A model generated the notes under the pieces. The model was given only the letters and a program-made list of their open reading frames with translations, ran no database searches and was not told the origin of the DNA. Made by a program: the position numbers and the translations under genes. This document shows, piece by piece, positions 52,035-63,718 of a DNA stretch of 64,000 nucleotides. Within the stretch, counting starts at the first letter, position 1. Each line of letters begins with the position of its first letter. The stretch comes from Gymnogyps californianus (Eukaryota; Chordata; Aves; Accipitriformes; Cathartidae), in the NCBI RefSeq assembly GCF_018139145.2, contig NC_059482.1:22529332-22593331 (forward strand), read 5' to 3'.

Positions 52035-55000
52035 ATGTCTTCTCCTAAAGTCTACGTCCTGCAGCCTTGGATTGCCAACCTCTTGGTGAATTACGAGCAG
52101 CTGGATGCCAATGAGAATCTCTTGGCCGGGCAGGTCCTGCGGGTAGGTACCGAGAGGGACTGTCCTAAAGTGCTCCAACAGTGTTTGAAATCCAAATTCC
52201 TGGAAGTGTTCAGCAGTTCTCATTTCGGTGGCTGTAGATGGGCAACCCTTCCTCCTCAAAGTCCCTGATTTTTTAATTTTTTTTTTTTTTGAGGTGAAAG
52301 AGCTTTGCTTTGCCCATTTCTGGCAGCTTTGGCTGACTTTTGCACCTCTAGTAGGTGTGCCCTGCTCTCGTCCAAAGAGTTTGCAGTCTCCAAGGTCATC
52401 TTCTCTCCTAGCCTCGCACTCGCAGGCTGCCTTGCCTTCCTCCTTCTCCTCCTCTTTGCATCCCGTCCTGCCTTGTACCACGCCAGCTGATGGGTGGTCC
52501 TGACAGTGGGTAGCATGAGGCAGAAGCAGGACCTGCTGAGGTGTCTGGAGCCTCGTCCTGTCTGGTGGTGAGCCTCGGTGGGACCACCAGCTCGTTCTCC
52601 CTTGGATGCTGGCTCTTCTGGGGGAAGCCTCTTGGATGCTGTGATTCAGGGCATGGGGCTCTGAGGCGCAAAACCTGCTCCTACGTCGTGCCTGGAGAGC
52701 TTTTTGTGCGGCGCTGGCAATGTCTTTGACATTTGATTTATCCTACGTGGCAGGAGAGAGCTTTAGTCGGGGCGTTCTTGCCTGTTTGAGGCTTGATGGG
52801 CAGTGAGAAGGAAGCAGGAGGAGAATAACCAAGCGGAGTCAGTGCTGCTGATCGTTAGCTCTGGACTTGGAGGGTTTGGATGAAGATGCTGTGAGACAAC
52901 TGGGTGCACAAGCAGGCGTGGGACCAGCACGGGCAGGGCGTGCGGTTCCTGCCTTGTGATGGGTTGTGGTCATGACCTGGATGCTGGAGAAACCCAGCTC
53001 CAGCGCTCTGGTTTGCTGTTCTCTCGCAGCCTTTGGGTGCTTGTAGCAGCATCCCACCATGGACGACATTATTGTGAGCAATCTCCTAACGTCTTTTGGG
53101 GAAGGAGATGTTTGAGGCAGCTCAGATGTCTCCTCACTAACAGGAGCAGGAAGGAGAAAGATGCGTATTGTGATTTAAACAGAAGGAGAGATGAGATGGG
53201 GAGAAAAAAATGACAGCAAGAGAGAGAAGACCCTGTGGGCCTGTTCCCCATCCCGTCTGAAGATGTGGAGGTGGTGAAATCACTGGTTCCCTACTTCTTG
53301 GCCCAGTCCCCTCTCCCAAGCAGGAGGTCTCTTGCGCTTGGGCTGATAAAGACCCAGCAGTGACTGAGTGGGTCCCCCCTAGGGTTCGAGGGATTAATGG
53401 GGAGAGTTGCCTCAGTGTGACCACTCTCCAACCTACGCCCACCCGAATCCTCCACAATGAATGAAGGTTGGGAGCGTATCTTGAGCAGCAGAACCTTTCT
53501 CCAGCTTGCTCTCGGCTCCGATTATGCCTACATTCTTCTGTACCTGTTTCAGAACTGTAACTTCCAAACCTACCCTCTTCTTTATCTTGTTTTTTTACCC
53601 AGTCCCGTGAGCAGCCCTGCCTGCTGCTGGTACCGTGCTTCTTGCAGCATGGGCTAAGCCGCTCTGCCTCCGCTGGGAATCCAGAGTTGCCCGTAGTGAG
53701 TGAGCACGTGGTGGGACCGGCCACTTGCACGCTGGGCTTCTCCCACCGGGGCGGGGGACGTGGCCAGTGGGGACTGCTGGGTGGCTGAGCTGTGGTACCT
53801 ACGGGAGCAGCATCCTGGTGGAATGGGCATCCTTAAACCCAGCAGCAAGCCTTGTTGGCTTGTACAGGGACTTTGTGCAGTGGGATTGGTAGGCTCTTCT
53901 TGTCAAAAGGTCCTAGCTGATGACGACTGGTCTTTTCAGCGTGGTGGGCACCTATTAAAGGACATATGCACACCTCTTGTCAAATGGAGGTGGCATTCAT
54001 GCAGGACGGGACATGCCTTTTCACGTCCCCTCTTTGCGCATCACGTCCCAACATCACCAGTCAGGTGAACGATGTACATTGACGTATGTGACCAAATTGT
54101 AGGTGTGTACTGGGAGAAGCCCGGGGCTGTAGGGCTTGGGGCAGGCCAGGACTGATCCACAGCTCCCAGCCCACCGAGCAGGCAGGTATGAGGCTTGGAG
54201 GAGCAGTTTATTGCTTCCCTCAGGGGTTGTTTTGACCCAGCACGGACTTGGCTTAGTCCTGGCTCAGGGTTGCTACACCAGGAACTTCCTTCAAAAGAAG
54301 GGAACGGCTGTAGTGATCCTGCTGGTTACTGCTGCTCTCTGTCTCCCTCTGCTTTGCAGAGGACCACGTGTCCCAAGCCTGCCCAGACTCCTTTTGCCTG
54401 GATTCCTGCTGCTGGTTTGGGTAAAAAAAAACCCGCTCGGTTGTGGCTTCTTTCCCACCTTGCCGTCGATGGCTTTCTCACACAAAGTGGCGTGCCCCTT
54501 ATTCTGTCTTGGTGTGGAGCCTGCTCAGTCCAGCCGGGAGGCACGGGCGCGTACTGGACCCCTTGGCCTTGGGGTAGGCGTTACCACTTGGCTTCACGGT
54601 GAATGGTGACCGTCTATCCTAAGAGTCCAGGCTCTCAGCCAGGCATGGTGTCCTGTCCTTGTTCACGGGGAAGTCTGTGAGATGTCTTTTTTTCCCCCCT
54701 CCCCAATCTCTTGATAGGTTTTGAGTGACTCAACTGCTCCAGGCCAACCTGGGGTCCTCCAAGATGCTGTCCTACAGGTCTCAGATGGGTCCTACTACAT
54801 CCGCGTGGTCATTACGTCCGAAGCTCTGCAGGCGGAGGAAAAGTGGGTTCCACCGTGACTCGGCTGTGGCTGGGACAGCCGGTTCTCCACAGCTGCTAGT
54901 GGGGCTCCTGCCTGGTCTTGTTTCAGGTTGTGTTAAGCTAAAGCAATCACAGGGTGGGAAGTCTGTGTGAAAGAGCTGCTAAGAGAAGAAAGCCGGAACG

Positions 55001-58000
55001 CCGGTGCTCGGTGCTCCGCTTGCGGCTAGCTAGGATGGGCAGGGGTCGACGGCAGAAGCTGCGATGCCATGTAGACGTGATTAGAAAGGAGTAAAGAGCC
55101 CGCGGGCTTTGTGAAAGGAGCCAGAGCGTTAACCATGGTAGCCAGGGCTGCTTCTTCAGTGCTTTCCTCAGTTTCCCCCTTTGGACACCCTTAGACTGGC
55201 AGGGTGCTGGTAGCAGAGCCAAGGATAAGCAGCAGGAATAAGTTGCAGGAACCAGGAGCCCTTGGTCCCTGATGCTCGTGCTGAGACGTGTTCCAGCATG
55301 CCCCGGTGTGGTTGGCGTAGCTGTTGGGGGAGCCCCACTATGTGTCTGGGTGGTCCAGCTCCGTTCTTCGTCCCTCCAAGACGTTCCTGCTCTGCTCTTT
55401 TTCTAGCACCCACATGCAGCTCAGGCTTTCCAGCCTTATTTGCAGAATTATCGTCTTGCAGAAGTACACGGTGTGTTTCCGGGAGGAGGCCAGACTGGTA
55501 AGCGCTCCGATGAGCGGAAGCAACTTGTTCCTTGACCTTGCCATGCTTCCTGCATGTTTACCTGCTTTGAGCTGCTCGCAGGAGCTGGAGGCAGATGACA
55601 GGGTGGCTTTTCTTCTCTCTTCTTCATCTGCAGCTCCTGGGAGGGTCTGTGGCAGTTGGCCTGGGCGCTGGGGCAGGGGATGGCGTGAGCCCTCCCCGGA
55701 GATGTGGTGCATCTCCCCCAGGGCCACCTGACTGTTACCTCCTCCTGTTGTGCAGCTGCAGGAGACCTGCATGGACCGCTGGTGGCAGAGCTGCCTGCTG
55801 TCCCCTTGCAGGGGTTCAGGAGTGTCCCCGTGGCCTCGGGCTGGCCCAGCCTGGCGCGTGGCTCTTGAAGAGCCATCGGCTGATGCAGGAGGGTACAAAC
55901 CCCCCGTTGAAGGGGGTTGTCCTTTGTGAGGGGGTCCTCGCTTTGGTTGGAGGGTTGGTGGTAGAGCTGGGGTGAGTGTGTGGGTGCTCACTGGCCCCGG
56001 GGGAGGTGGGACTGCAGAGGTGGGATGGCAGAGGTGCCTTACGGGCTCCCTTTTCCCCACAGGAGGACTGCGAGTTTTACCTCACGGCCCAGCGGTTCAT
56101 CGTGCTGCCCATGGAGAGGCAGAGGTTGGAGTCATCCGACGGGTACGGCCCATGGGGCGGGCGGGGGGCTCTGCTCTGGGGCGGGGGGCCTTCCTCATCT
56201 TCCCGGAGCAACGCTGACCCTGGGAGTCCTGGTGTGACCTGGTTGTCGCGGGGACTCTTTGCTCTTTGAAAGAGGAGTTGTCTCCGTTGCAAGCTGCGAA
56301 GGAAGATGAGGGTTTGGAGGGCATCAGTAACCGGCTTCTCTCTTGCTGCAGGAACCAGGAGCCCTCTGTGCTGCAGAAGATAAAGGAGCTGTGGCTGTAA
56401 GTACTGCGGGGCTGGCCATTGCTGAGGAACGTATCCAGATACCATGACGAGAGCGTGCAGGCTCTGACTGGGGTTAGAGCAGGCTGGCAAGGGCAGGCAC
56501 AGGTTATGGCAGCTCCTGGTTAAGCTGTGGGACTCCCTGCTCCCAGACGTGACAGAGCTGAGGAGACCATGCAAAATGAGATCCTGGTGACGCAGAGGGC
56601 TTTCCATCCCCAGCCTCTTCCTCTGAGCTGGCAAGAGCTGGGAGGAAACACCCGTGGGGAACTTGTTCCTGCCAGACGTGGGCAGCATGGCCGGGTGGGT
56701 GAGCCCTGCACAGCTCATTCTTCACCCCACGTTTGGAGCCCCAACTCTGGAGATCCTCAGGGGTCTCCATCAGTCCATCTCCAGGAACAGGGCTCCCTGA
56801 TGGGTATTCCTGGGATACTGAGCGGTGGCCGGATCCGGCACCCAGTGGGGAATCCACTACTTCCACAAGCCACTTCTCCCAAGCCAAGCTGCTCGATCTG
56901 CGACCGAGAGCTGCAAAGGGTTGCTGGCCTGCATGTGCCCCAGCCCTGACATGGCTTTGTCTTCTCCTTGGTCGTTGCAGGAGGAGTCTGGCTCTGAAGA
57001 ACGCTCCCAGCTCAGGTAAAGGGTTGTGGGGGGCACGCGATGCTCTGCCTGCCTTGGTGGGGCTCCTGGCTCTCCTCAGCTTGGTCCGTGTTAGGCAGAG
57101 GTAGCAGCAAACCTGACCAGATCTCACAAGGCAATGATGCTGCTAAGCCCAAAGCAGGGCAAGATAGTGCTGACAGCTAAAGCACTGTGGGCCCTTGCAT
57201 GCCTGTGCTCACGCTGCTGCTGCAGGACCCGTGTGGAGAAAGGAAAGAGAGTTTCTAGAAGCCAAGGAAATGCAGAATTTTGTGTGTTTCCACAGGTTTC
57301 AGTGCACGTGACAGTCATGCAGCAGAGTAAAAGCATTTGCAAGTGAGGCTTGCCTGAATTAAGGTGTCTCCTCCACTGATGTTCATGCGTTCTTGCTCCA
57401 GAGCCATCCATCTCTCAGCTGATCGATGCCATAGGACAGAACCAGCTGAAGTTTTGAAGGAAAATGCTGAAGAATGCTTGGATTTACGGATGCCCAAGGA
57501 GATGCCAGTGACGGTGAAGGACGAGGTTCCCGTCACCCAGTGGGAGGCAGAGCGCAAGAAAGAGGTCAGTCTGGCTCCTGTGACCATCTGAGACAGGGCT
57601 GTGACAGCTCACAGTGCTCTGGAGGGCTGAGAGAAGGAAGGGGAAGGGCGGTGGGCAGAGCTGGAGGTTTGCTGGGGAGAGAGACGGTGTTCAAGCTGCC
57701 GGTTACGGGTGGGCTCCTGCATCTCGAGTGGGACTGCCCAGCAAAAACCACGTAAATGTGTCTCATTTCAGCGGGGTGAGGACGTCTTCATGGTCCCGGC
57801 CAACACCCTGGTGATCCCTCCTGAGGAGGAGGCAGTTGCTTGTGATGCTTCCAAGGCAGGTCAGTGCAGTGGCTTCATCTGCAGGGTAGACGGGTGGGTA
57901 GTTCAGTGCCCAAGCATGCGAAATCAGGGTCTCCCTGGGGTGGGGAGAAGAATTCTTTTGCTCCGGCTGTGCAGCGTACTGGGATGCGACCAGCAGTGCC

Positions 58001-60594
58001 CCTTTCATTGCAGACACAAGCGAAGCAACTCCCGGGAAGAGCGGCAATGGCAGGACGGTGCCAGGCGACCTGAGTGTCGTATCCGAAGTCAGCCGTGAGT
58101 AGTGGGACCTCCAGATCCCATCCAGCCTCTTAATAGTTTCCTCTGCAGTTGGCTCAGCCCATCTTCTCCTTGGATTGAGCGGAGGAGGTACTGGCATGGC
58201 CAGGTCTTTGGGAGACCAGGACTCCCAGCCCTGCTTTGAGCAGGCAGGGAATGGTCCCATTCTTGCAGCCTCCTGAAGCTGAGCAGCTTCGGTTCATTGT
58301 GCTGGGAACACAACAAGTGATTTTGTCCCTTTGATGCCATCACGGAGCCTGAGTCTCCTGCCCGAGTGTGGGCTCTTGGCTGGCTGTGGTTCAGCACCGG
58401 GACGGGCTTGTGTCACCTCACTGGGCTTCGTGTCACCAAGCTTTGCTGCAGAAGTACCTGCAGGAGCTCCGTGTAGAGGAGGAGCTGAAGGGAGCTGCTG
58501 TCCTGGATCATGCAGGGTGTAGGGGAGGTCTTCCTCCCACCTGCCTGCTCTCTTGGCAGCGTCTGCCTCTCCGCTGCCTGCTACAGGGGCTGGCTGAGGT
58601 CGTGAAAGGAGCCTGGCTGGAGCAGACCCTAGTTTTGGTTGAAGGGGGTCTCAGAGCTCCCCTCAAGTGCTGTCTCTGTCTAAGACCCCGTGCGCAGTTC
58701 TGTGTAGCCACCGCAGGGTTGGGAGCGGGCAGCCGCTTTCTTTGCCAAAATCAATGCCCCGACTTGATCGTTGCAGCCGCCGAGTCAACAGCCTTGTCGG
58801 AGAGCTCGGAGGGATCCCTGGACAACCCCTGGAACAGGCTCCCCCCAATATCTTTGACCCTGAACTCTTCAGATGGTGAGTCCCCGTGCCCCAGGGCATC
58901 TAGCCTGCCTTGCTGGCAGGAGACAACCCCTCTCTTCTCACTGGGTGACCACGTAGCTCCTCCTGGAAGCTGGCTTGCTTTCCCCTGACCAAAAAGTAGT
59001 GCTGTAGTGTTCTCATTGCCCCGTGCCTGCATCATTCCAGCTCCGATGCTCTCCTGCCCAACCTGACGTGCTGGGGCAGGTCCCACCACTAGCCTCCTGC
59101 CCCCTGCCCAAGCTGACCATGCATTTTTTTCTCTTACCAGAGAAAACCTTTCAACATGACCTTTCACCGAAGACCCAGCAAGATGTGGCTGCTGACAGCA
59201 ACACCCCTGACTTGCTGGAACCCTGTAGCCAGGACTCTCCCGAGGGCTTGCCGCAGGGAGAGCCGGTGCAGACCTCCTCTCCCTCTTTGCTCCGCTCCTA
59301 CGGCAATACCAGTCCGGTGGAGACCGGCACCACCCGGGCAACATCAGCTGCAGAGGCAGCCTGCGATGCCCCCTGCGCTGCTCGAGGCCCGCAGGTATCG
59401 GGGGGCTCTCAGGCCACCCTGCCGTCTCTTTCTCCGACTTTTCCCGTCTTGCCCAGCAGCCGCTTGCAATCCCTGCCCGAAGGGATGCCTCACAGGGAGC
59501 AGGCGGACTCCAGTGGCACAGCTTTCCCTCCAGATATGTTGAAGCATGGTCCGGCTCGTGCCAGGACCCAGGGAGGAGACGCTGTGGGTGCCAAGAGGAA
59601 GCTGCTGGTGGGAAGTGGCCAGGCGCTGCCGGCCCTCGGTGGGCAGCACCATCCCCGAGGTGCCCCGTGGGGCAGGGGGAGAGACACGGGCAGGAGGCTG
59701 GAGCTCATGAGCACACGGGGCGCCAAGAAGAGCCGAAAGGAGGAGATGGGGTTACAGTGTGGAAAGGAGCTCTCCGAGGAGGAGGAGGAAGAGCAAGCAT
59801 CCCCAGCGAGCGGCCCCAGCTCCAGGCCGAGCAGCGCAGAGCTCTGCAGCCGGTAAAGATGAAGCAGCTGGTGGGGTCCCCTGGGGGGGTGGTCCCCGGG
59901 GAGGTTCTCTGTGTCCCCCCACCGCTGGTGTCCATCCCCAAGGCCTTTCCTCACCTGGCTGGTAGGGATGGGGAGTTGAAAGCAGATGTTGGCGTAGATG
60001 GTGGCCCCAGCCCTTCCGAAGGAGGATCTGGGGCTCTGGGTGAAGCTATGGTTGAGCCTGAGCTGGGTGGGAACCAACACTTGCTGGAGCATCTTCCAGC
60101 TCTCCGGGTAAAATAAGATTGGAAGAGTAGGCAATGATTGAGGGAGAGACTCCAGAGTTTTCCTAGGTGTATCGGGGTCTTGGGCTGCGTGGTGGGGCTG
60201 TGCGGTTTTGCGGCTGGGGCAGACCAGCCTCACCCTCCCTTTCACTTCTGCAGTACGTGAAGGAGAAACCGGTCCAGTACAGATACGAGGCACCAAGCCC
60301 CGAGCTCTGCAACCGGATAAGATCTGTCAGGTCAGTGCAGCGATGGCCTCGTACGGCTGTTCCTTGTTCCCCCCACGGCTGGCCCCGTAGGATGCAGACA
60401 TGCTGCTTGCATCCCTGCAGCGGGTCCCCAAACTCTGCCTTACCCTTCGTCACCGAGCTGCCCCGGTGCGTGGCGGCATGTCCCCAGCCGGGTCCCTTCT
60501 CACCCTGGCTCCCCCGGTCTGCTTTCGCAGGATCTCAAAGGCGATGCTGAAGTGGGCGTGCTGGATACTCACGGACAGGGAGGTGGACTCCTGA
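52035..60594 (+). CDS. ACD: Shelterin subunit TPP1 (ACD)
   Basis: Telomere protein that binds POT1 and TIN2 and recruits telomerase. Exons: 52035-52142, 54718-54842, 55407-55497, 56063-56142, 56352-56396, 56981-57015, 57402-57564, 57772-57859, 58014-58094, 58777-58875, 59141-60107, 60254-60330, 60531-60594. The start MSSPKVYVLQPWI matches the short human form (MAGSGRLVLRPWI). The OB fold spans exons 2-5 (VSDGSYYIRVVITSEAL; EFYLTAQRFIVLP). The next region (SISQLIDAIGQNQLK, PVTQWEAERKKE) parallels human SLSQLLDEM and PVTHW. A long Ser/Pro/acidic linker follows, and the C-terminus (VQYRYEAPSPELCNRIRSV, KAMLKWACWILTD) matches human FQYEYEPPCTSLCARVQAV. Two exons lack one base: about 57451-57456 (clear), and between about 59667 and 59857 (inferred from phase). 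Counting both gives about 674 aa, longer than human, mostly in the linker. Confidence 0.9.
57449..57456 (+). other. ACD: One-base deletion in the ACD POT1-binding-region exon
   Basis: From the acceptor the frame reads PSISQLIDAIGQNQLK then F and a stop. One frame over it continues LKENAEECLDLRMPKE, the expected family continuation. The exon is 163 bp where phases need 164. The missing base falls in AAGTTTTGAAG. Confidence 0.88.
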
Positions 60595-61085
60595 GCCCTG
60601 CCCGTCCTTCGTTTCTTCACCGGTTCAGCCAAAACGATTTAGGGCTGCCTGGGAAGAGCAGTTAGGGGAGGGATGGGGGACACAGCAGGACCCCTGTCCC
60701 CAAGGGGACCGCTGAGTGGGTTGGCCTGGCTTCAGAGACCCTGGCTCCAGAGATGCTGGGGACATGACCTGTTGAAGGCCAGCACCTTCAGTGCTGAGCA
60801 GGGAAAAAAGCATCCGTTCAGGGATGCCTGTGCCTGAGCCGGTATCCTTCTCCCACCTCTCCCTCTCCATCCTTTCCAAACTCCCTGCCCCAGCGAGTGG
60901 GGACAAGAGGGGACCCGGTGCCACCGTAGCAGGGGTGGCAGCGATGGCAGAGGCCCCACAACCTAATCCCCGCTCCGAAGGCAGTGCAGGAGTTTGGACG
61001 TTTTATTGATTGGTTTAGGTAGGGTCCTGCACTGTTCATTACAAAAAATATCCCGCAGGGTTACGCTGTAGAAATTAAAAATAAA
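60595..61085 (+). terminator. ACD: ACD 3' UTR with possible AATAAA, overlapping the CARMIL2 3' end
   Basis: After the stop at 60592-60594 the first AATAAA on plus is at about 61080-61085. It lies beyond the minus-strand AATAAA of CARMIL2 (plus TTTATT at 61002-61007), so the two convergent transcripts may overlap by roughly 100 bp. An A-run and G-run follow at 61120-61145. Confidence 0.5.
61002..61007 (-). terminator. CARMIL2: CARMIL2 poly(A) signal (AATAAA on minus)
   Basis: TTTATT on plus. The CARMIL2 3' UTR would run from 61834 down to about 60985. No other minus-strand AATAAA lies closer to the stop codon. Confidence 0.55.
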
Positions 61086-61119
61086 AATTGTATATTTTTT
61101 AAATACACAGCTCTTGTAT

Positions 61120-61147
61120 TAAAAAAAAAAAAGGGGGGGGGGGGGAA
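61120..61147 (+). repeat. Poly(A)-poly(G) homopolymer junction
   Basis: About 12 A followed directly by about 12 G, then an A-rich tract, inside the CARMIL2 3' UTR. It is likely variable, and its length in the assembly is not trustworthy. Confidence 0.8.
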
Positions 61148-61834
61148 AGAAAAAATAAGCATCTTGCTGCTTTGTCGTAAACATCCATGTAAGGAATGCA
61201 TTTGGTCCGGAGCGGAGGTCAACACAGGAGAAAGCCGCTTGGGTGTTGGGGTAATGCTGGTGCCGTCGGGAATGCTGCGGGGATGGCGAGGCAGGCGCGG
61301 CTGGAGCTCGGCTGCAGAGCTGCGTGCTGAAACGCGATGGGTCGTGGTCCCGCTGATGGAAACCTGCATCTTGGGGGTGGGGGGGGGCTGGAGAGAGCGG
61401 TACCCCGCCGGGTGAGGAGCTGGAGAGGTGAAAGGGCCCCCGGTAATGCTTGCTAAAAATGGCTGGCTGCCAGCACTGCCGCTGCCTGCGCTGCCTGCCC
61501 AGCTGCTGCCTAAAATCACCAGCTCGCTGCCTGCAGCCCGCGGCGGCAGAGGCCATCCAGGAAAGGTGATGCCGCTCCATGCATCCCAAGGGCTCCGGTA
61601 CGGTCCCTGGGCATCCCTGCCCTCCTGGGCGATGCGGGTGGCCCGGCCATCCCCGCAGCGAAAGGTGGGCGACGCCGTCGTTAGCCGGCCCTGCAGCCGC
61701 ATCCACGCCAGCCCGGTACGGAGCAGACCTTGCACCCCGTCTCTCTGCTCTCCGCACCCCAGCTGCCATCACCCCGGCACCGTGCGCTTGCTTGCAGGGT
61801 TTTATTGGGAACAGTGCAGCGGCATGCAGGGGCT

Positions 61835-63718
61835 TCACTGTCCCAGGGCTGGCTCCCCCCGGCCCGGCACCGGGCGTCTTTGGTCTACGGCTGCTGAGTC
61901 TTGTGCATTCACAACAGTTTGTGCCAGGGCTTGCGGCCGCTCGCCTTTGGTGCCCGCTCCAGCCTGCGGCTCCTCCAGCCCGGCACGGGCCCAGTCCTGC
62001 AGCGTAGCACCTAGAGAGGTCACAGGTGCTGGCATGAGCGTGTTGGGGACGGGACCCTCCATACCCCAATGCCTGCTTTAGCAGGGATGCGAGGGAGGGG
62101 AGCATTGCAATCTCACCTGCAGCACCCGAGGACGGTCTGGGCTTGCGCTCCGGCTCTGGCAGGGAGTCGTGCTTGGTCCTCTGTTTGAGCACAGGCGACC
62201 GCCGCAGGCGCAGGGGGACGGTGCCCGCTGAGGGAAACACAACCCAGCCCCGCGTTACGGTGGGGTACAGCCGCCCGGCTCCTGCCGCCTTTCTGCCTGC
62301 GAGCCCGGGCAGCCTGGCTGCTTGCCGGGGCCGATCCCAATGCCAATGCCCGGTCCCCTTGGGATCTTCCCAGTGCGGCGATGCCATCATCCATCACCCC
62401 GCACCGCAGGTGGCCCCCCCACCAGCTGAGCCAGGCGGCACCCGCCGTGTATGTGGATGCCACCATGCCACTGCCTGCCTCCTCCGGCATGGGGTGCAAG
62501 GGGGGTTCGGGGTCCCACTCCAGCCCCCACTTACTTCCCAGCTCCGCCGGGCACTCGGGCTCCCTGAGCTGCTCCTCGTGAACAGACACAGCTCGGCGGC
62601 CGGTCCCCCGTGGTGCCGCCAGCCGCGGCGTCAGCCGGTTGTCTGGAAAAAGCAGTGAGGAGGTGCCGTCGGGGGGGGCGGCCCTGCAGCACCCCAACCT
62701 CCTGGCAGCCCCCCATCAGCACCCAGCGCTGGGTGCTCGGGTCCATTACCAAGGGGCTCCAGGAACAGGCCAGCACTGGGACGGGGGACCCCGTCGGTAG
62801 CTCGTGCATCCCTACCTTCAGTGTCGGGCGGTGTGGGCAGGGGGCTGCCAGCACCCACCTCCCCGCCGTGGCTGACCCTCCGCTGGCAGCGCTGCCGGCA
62901 CGCTCCTTCCCGGCCGTGGCAGGCTGCTGCTCCAGCCCTCCCGGCCCCCGGGCTCCGGCAGCCCGCTGGGCTCGGGCAGGATGAAGGAGCATCGGGGCTG
63001 GTCAGAGCTGGTGCCCTGCGGCTCGGCGGGCAGCTCCCTCCCCAGGGCTTTCCAAGCTGGCTGGAGCTCAGCCGGGCCGGCGCTGGGCTCCATCACGGTG
63101 GCCGGGCTGCGGAAGGGTGCGTCTGCGGGGAAGGCAGGGCAGAGCTGTGGGTGCCCGGCAGTGACGGCCACAGGGGATGGCTCTTGGTGCTGGGAACCAG
63201 CCTGCAGCCACCCCGGGGACTGGGTAAGGGGCTGGGTTTCCATCTGCCATCATCAGGGTTGGGCACCCATGGGTCAGGGCACCCTCCTGAGGTGGGACCC
63301 TACCTGGGTGCCCATGCCCACCAGTCCCTGTTGGCTCATGTCCCCATGCAGCGCTGCTTGGTGCTAGCAGAGGGGACAGAGCCCTCTACCCTGGAGGCTG
63401 GTGTGACCCCCCCAGCACCCACCAGTGACCCACCTGTGGACACGGAGTGCGTGCGGGCCTTCAGGGAGCGGGGGGAGTCCGCAGAGCTGTCCACGATGTC
63501 CCCTGCAAGCACAAGCCACCGGCCAGCATCAGCGAGCTGGGGTCTGCCCCATGCTGCCAGTACCCAGCAAGAGGGGGACGTGGTGGGACCCACAGCTGGG
63601 AGCCTGAGGGGGCCTGCCCATGCCCACCCCATGGGTGCCCAGCTGGGTGGGGATCAGGGTAGGGAGGACACAGCCCCTCACCGTCTGAGCCGGCTTTCTT
63701 GATCTCGCTGTCTTTGCT
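61835..63718 (-). CDS. CARMIL2: CARMIL2 (RLTPR) C-terminal exons, 5'-partial
   Basis: The tail of a large leucine-rich-repeat actin regulator that binds capping protein and acts at the plasma membrane and in CD28 co-stimulation. Six exons, all joined by phase-1 introns: 63682-63718 (SKDSEIKKAGSD), 63434-63502 (DIVDSSADSPRSLKARTHSV), 62859-63122 (Pro/Ser-rich), 62535-62642 (RLTPRLAAPRGTGRRAVSVH), 62117-62227 (PLRLRRSPVLKQRTKHDS) and 61835-62010 (terminal, ends EPALGQ). LRLRRSPVLK closely resembles the end of human CARMIL2 as I recall it. In human ACD and CARMIL2 are also tail-to-tail neighbours, which supports the assignment. The leucine-rich repeats and capping-protein-binding region lie right of the window. 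Family confidence is good; the exon choice in the low-complexity middle part is less certain. Confidence 0.78.

Noticed and set aside
58449..58530. Exon-like KYLQELRVEEELKGAAVLDHA in ACD
   Set aside because: The phase does not fit the exons on either side (58094 and 58777 join perfectly), and there is no counterpart in human TPP1.
62816..62844. Short exon-like segment with good splice sites in CARMIL2
   Set aside because: It would leave an intron of only 14 bp to the exon starting 62859, which is impossible, and phases join correctly without it.
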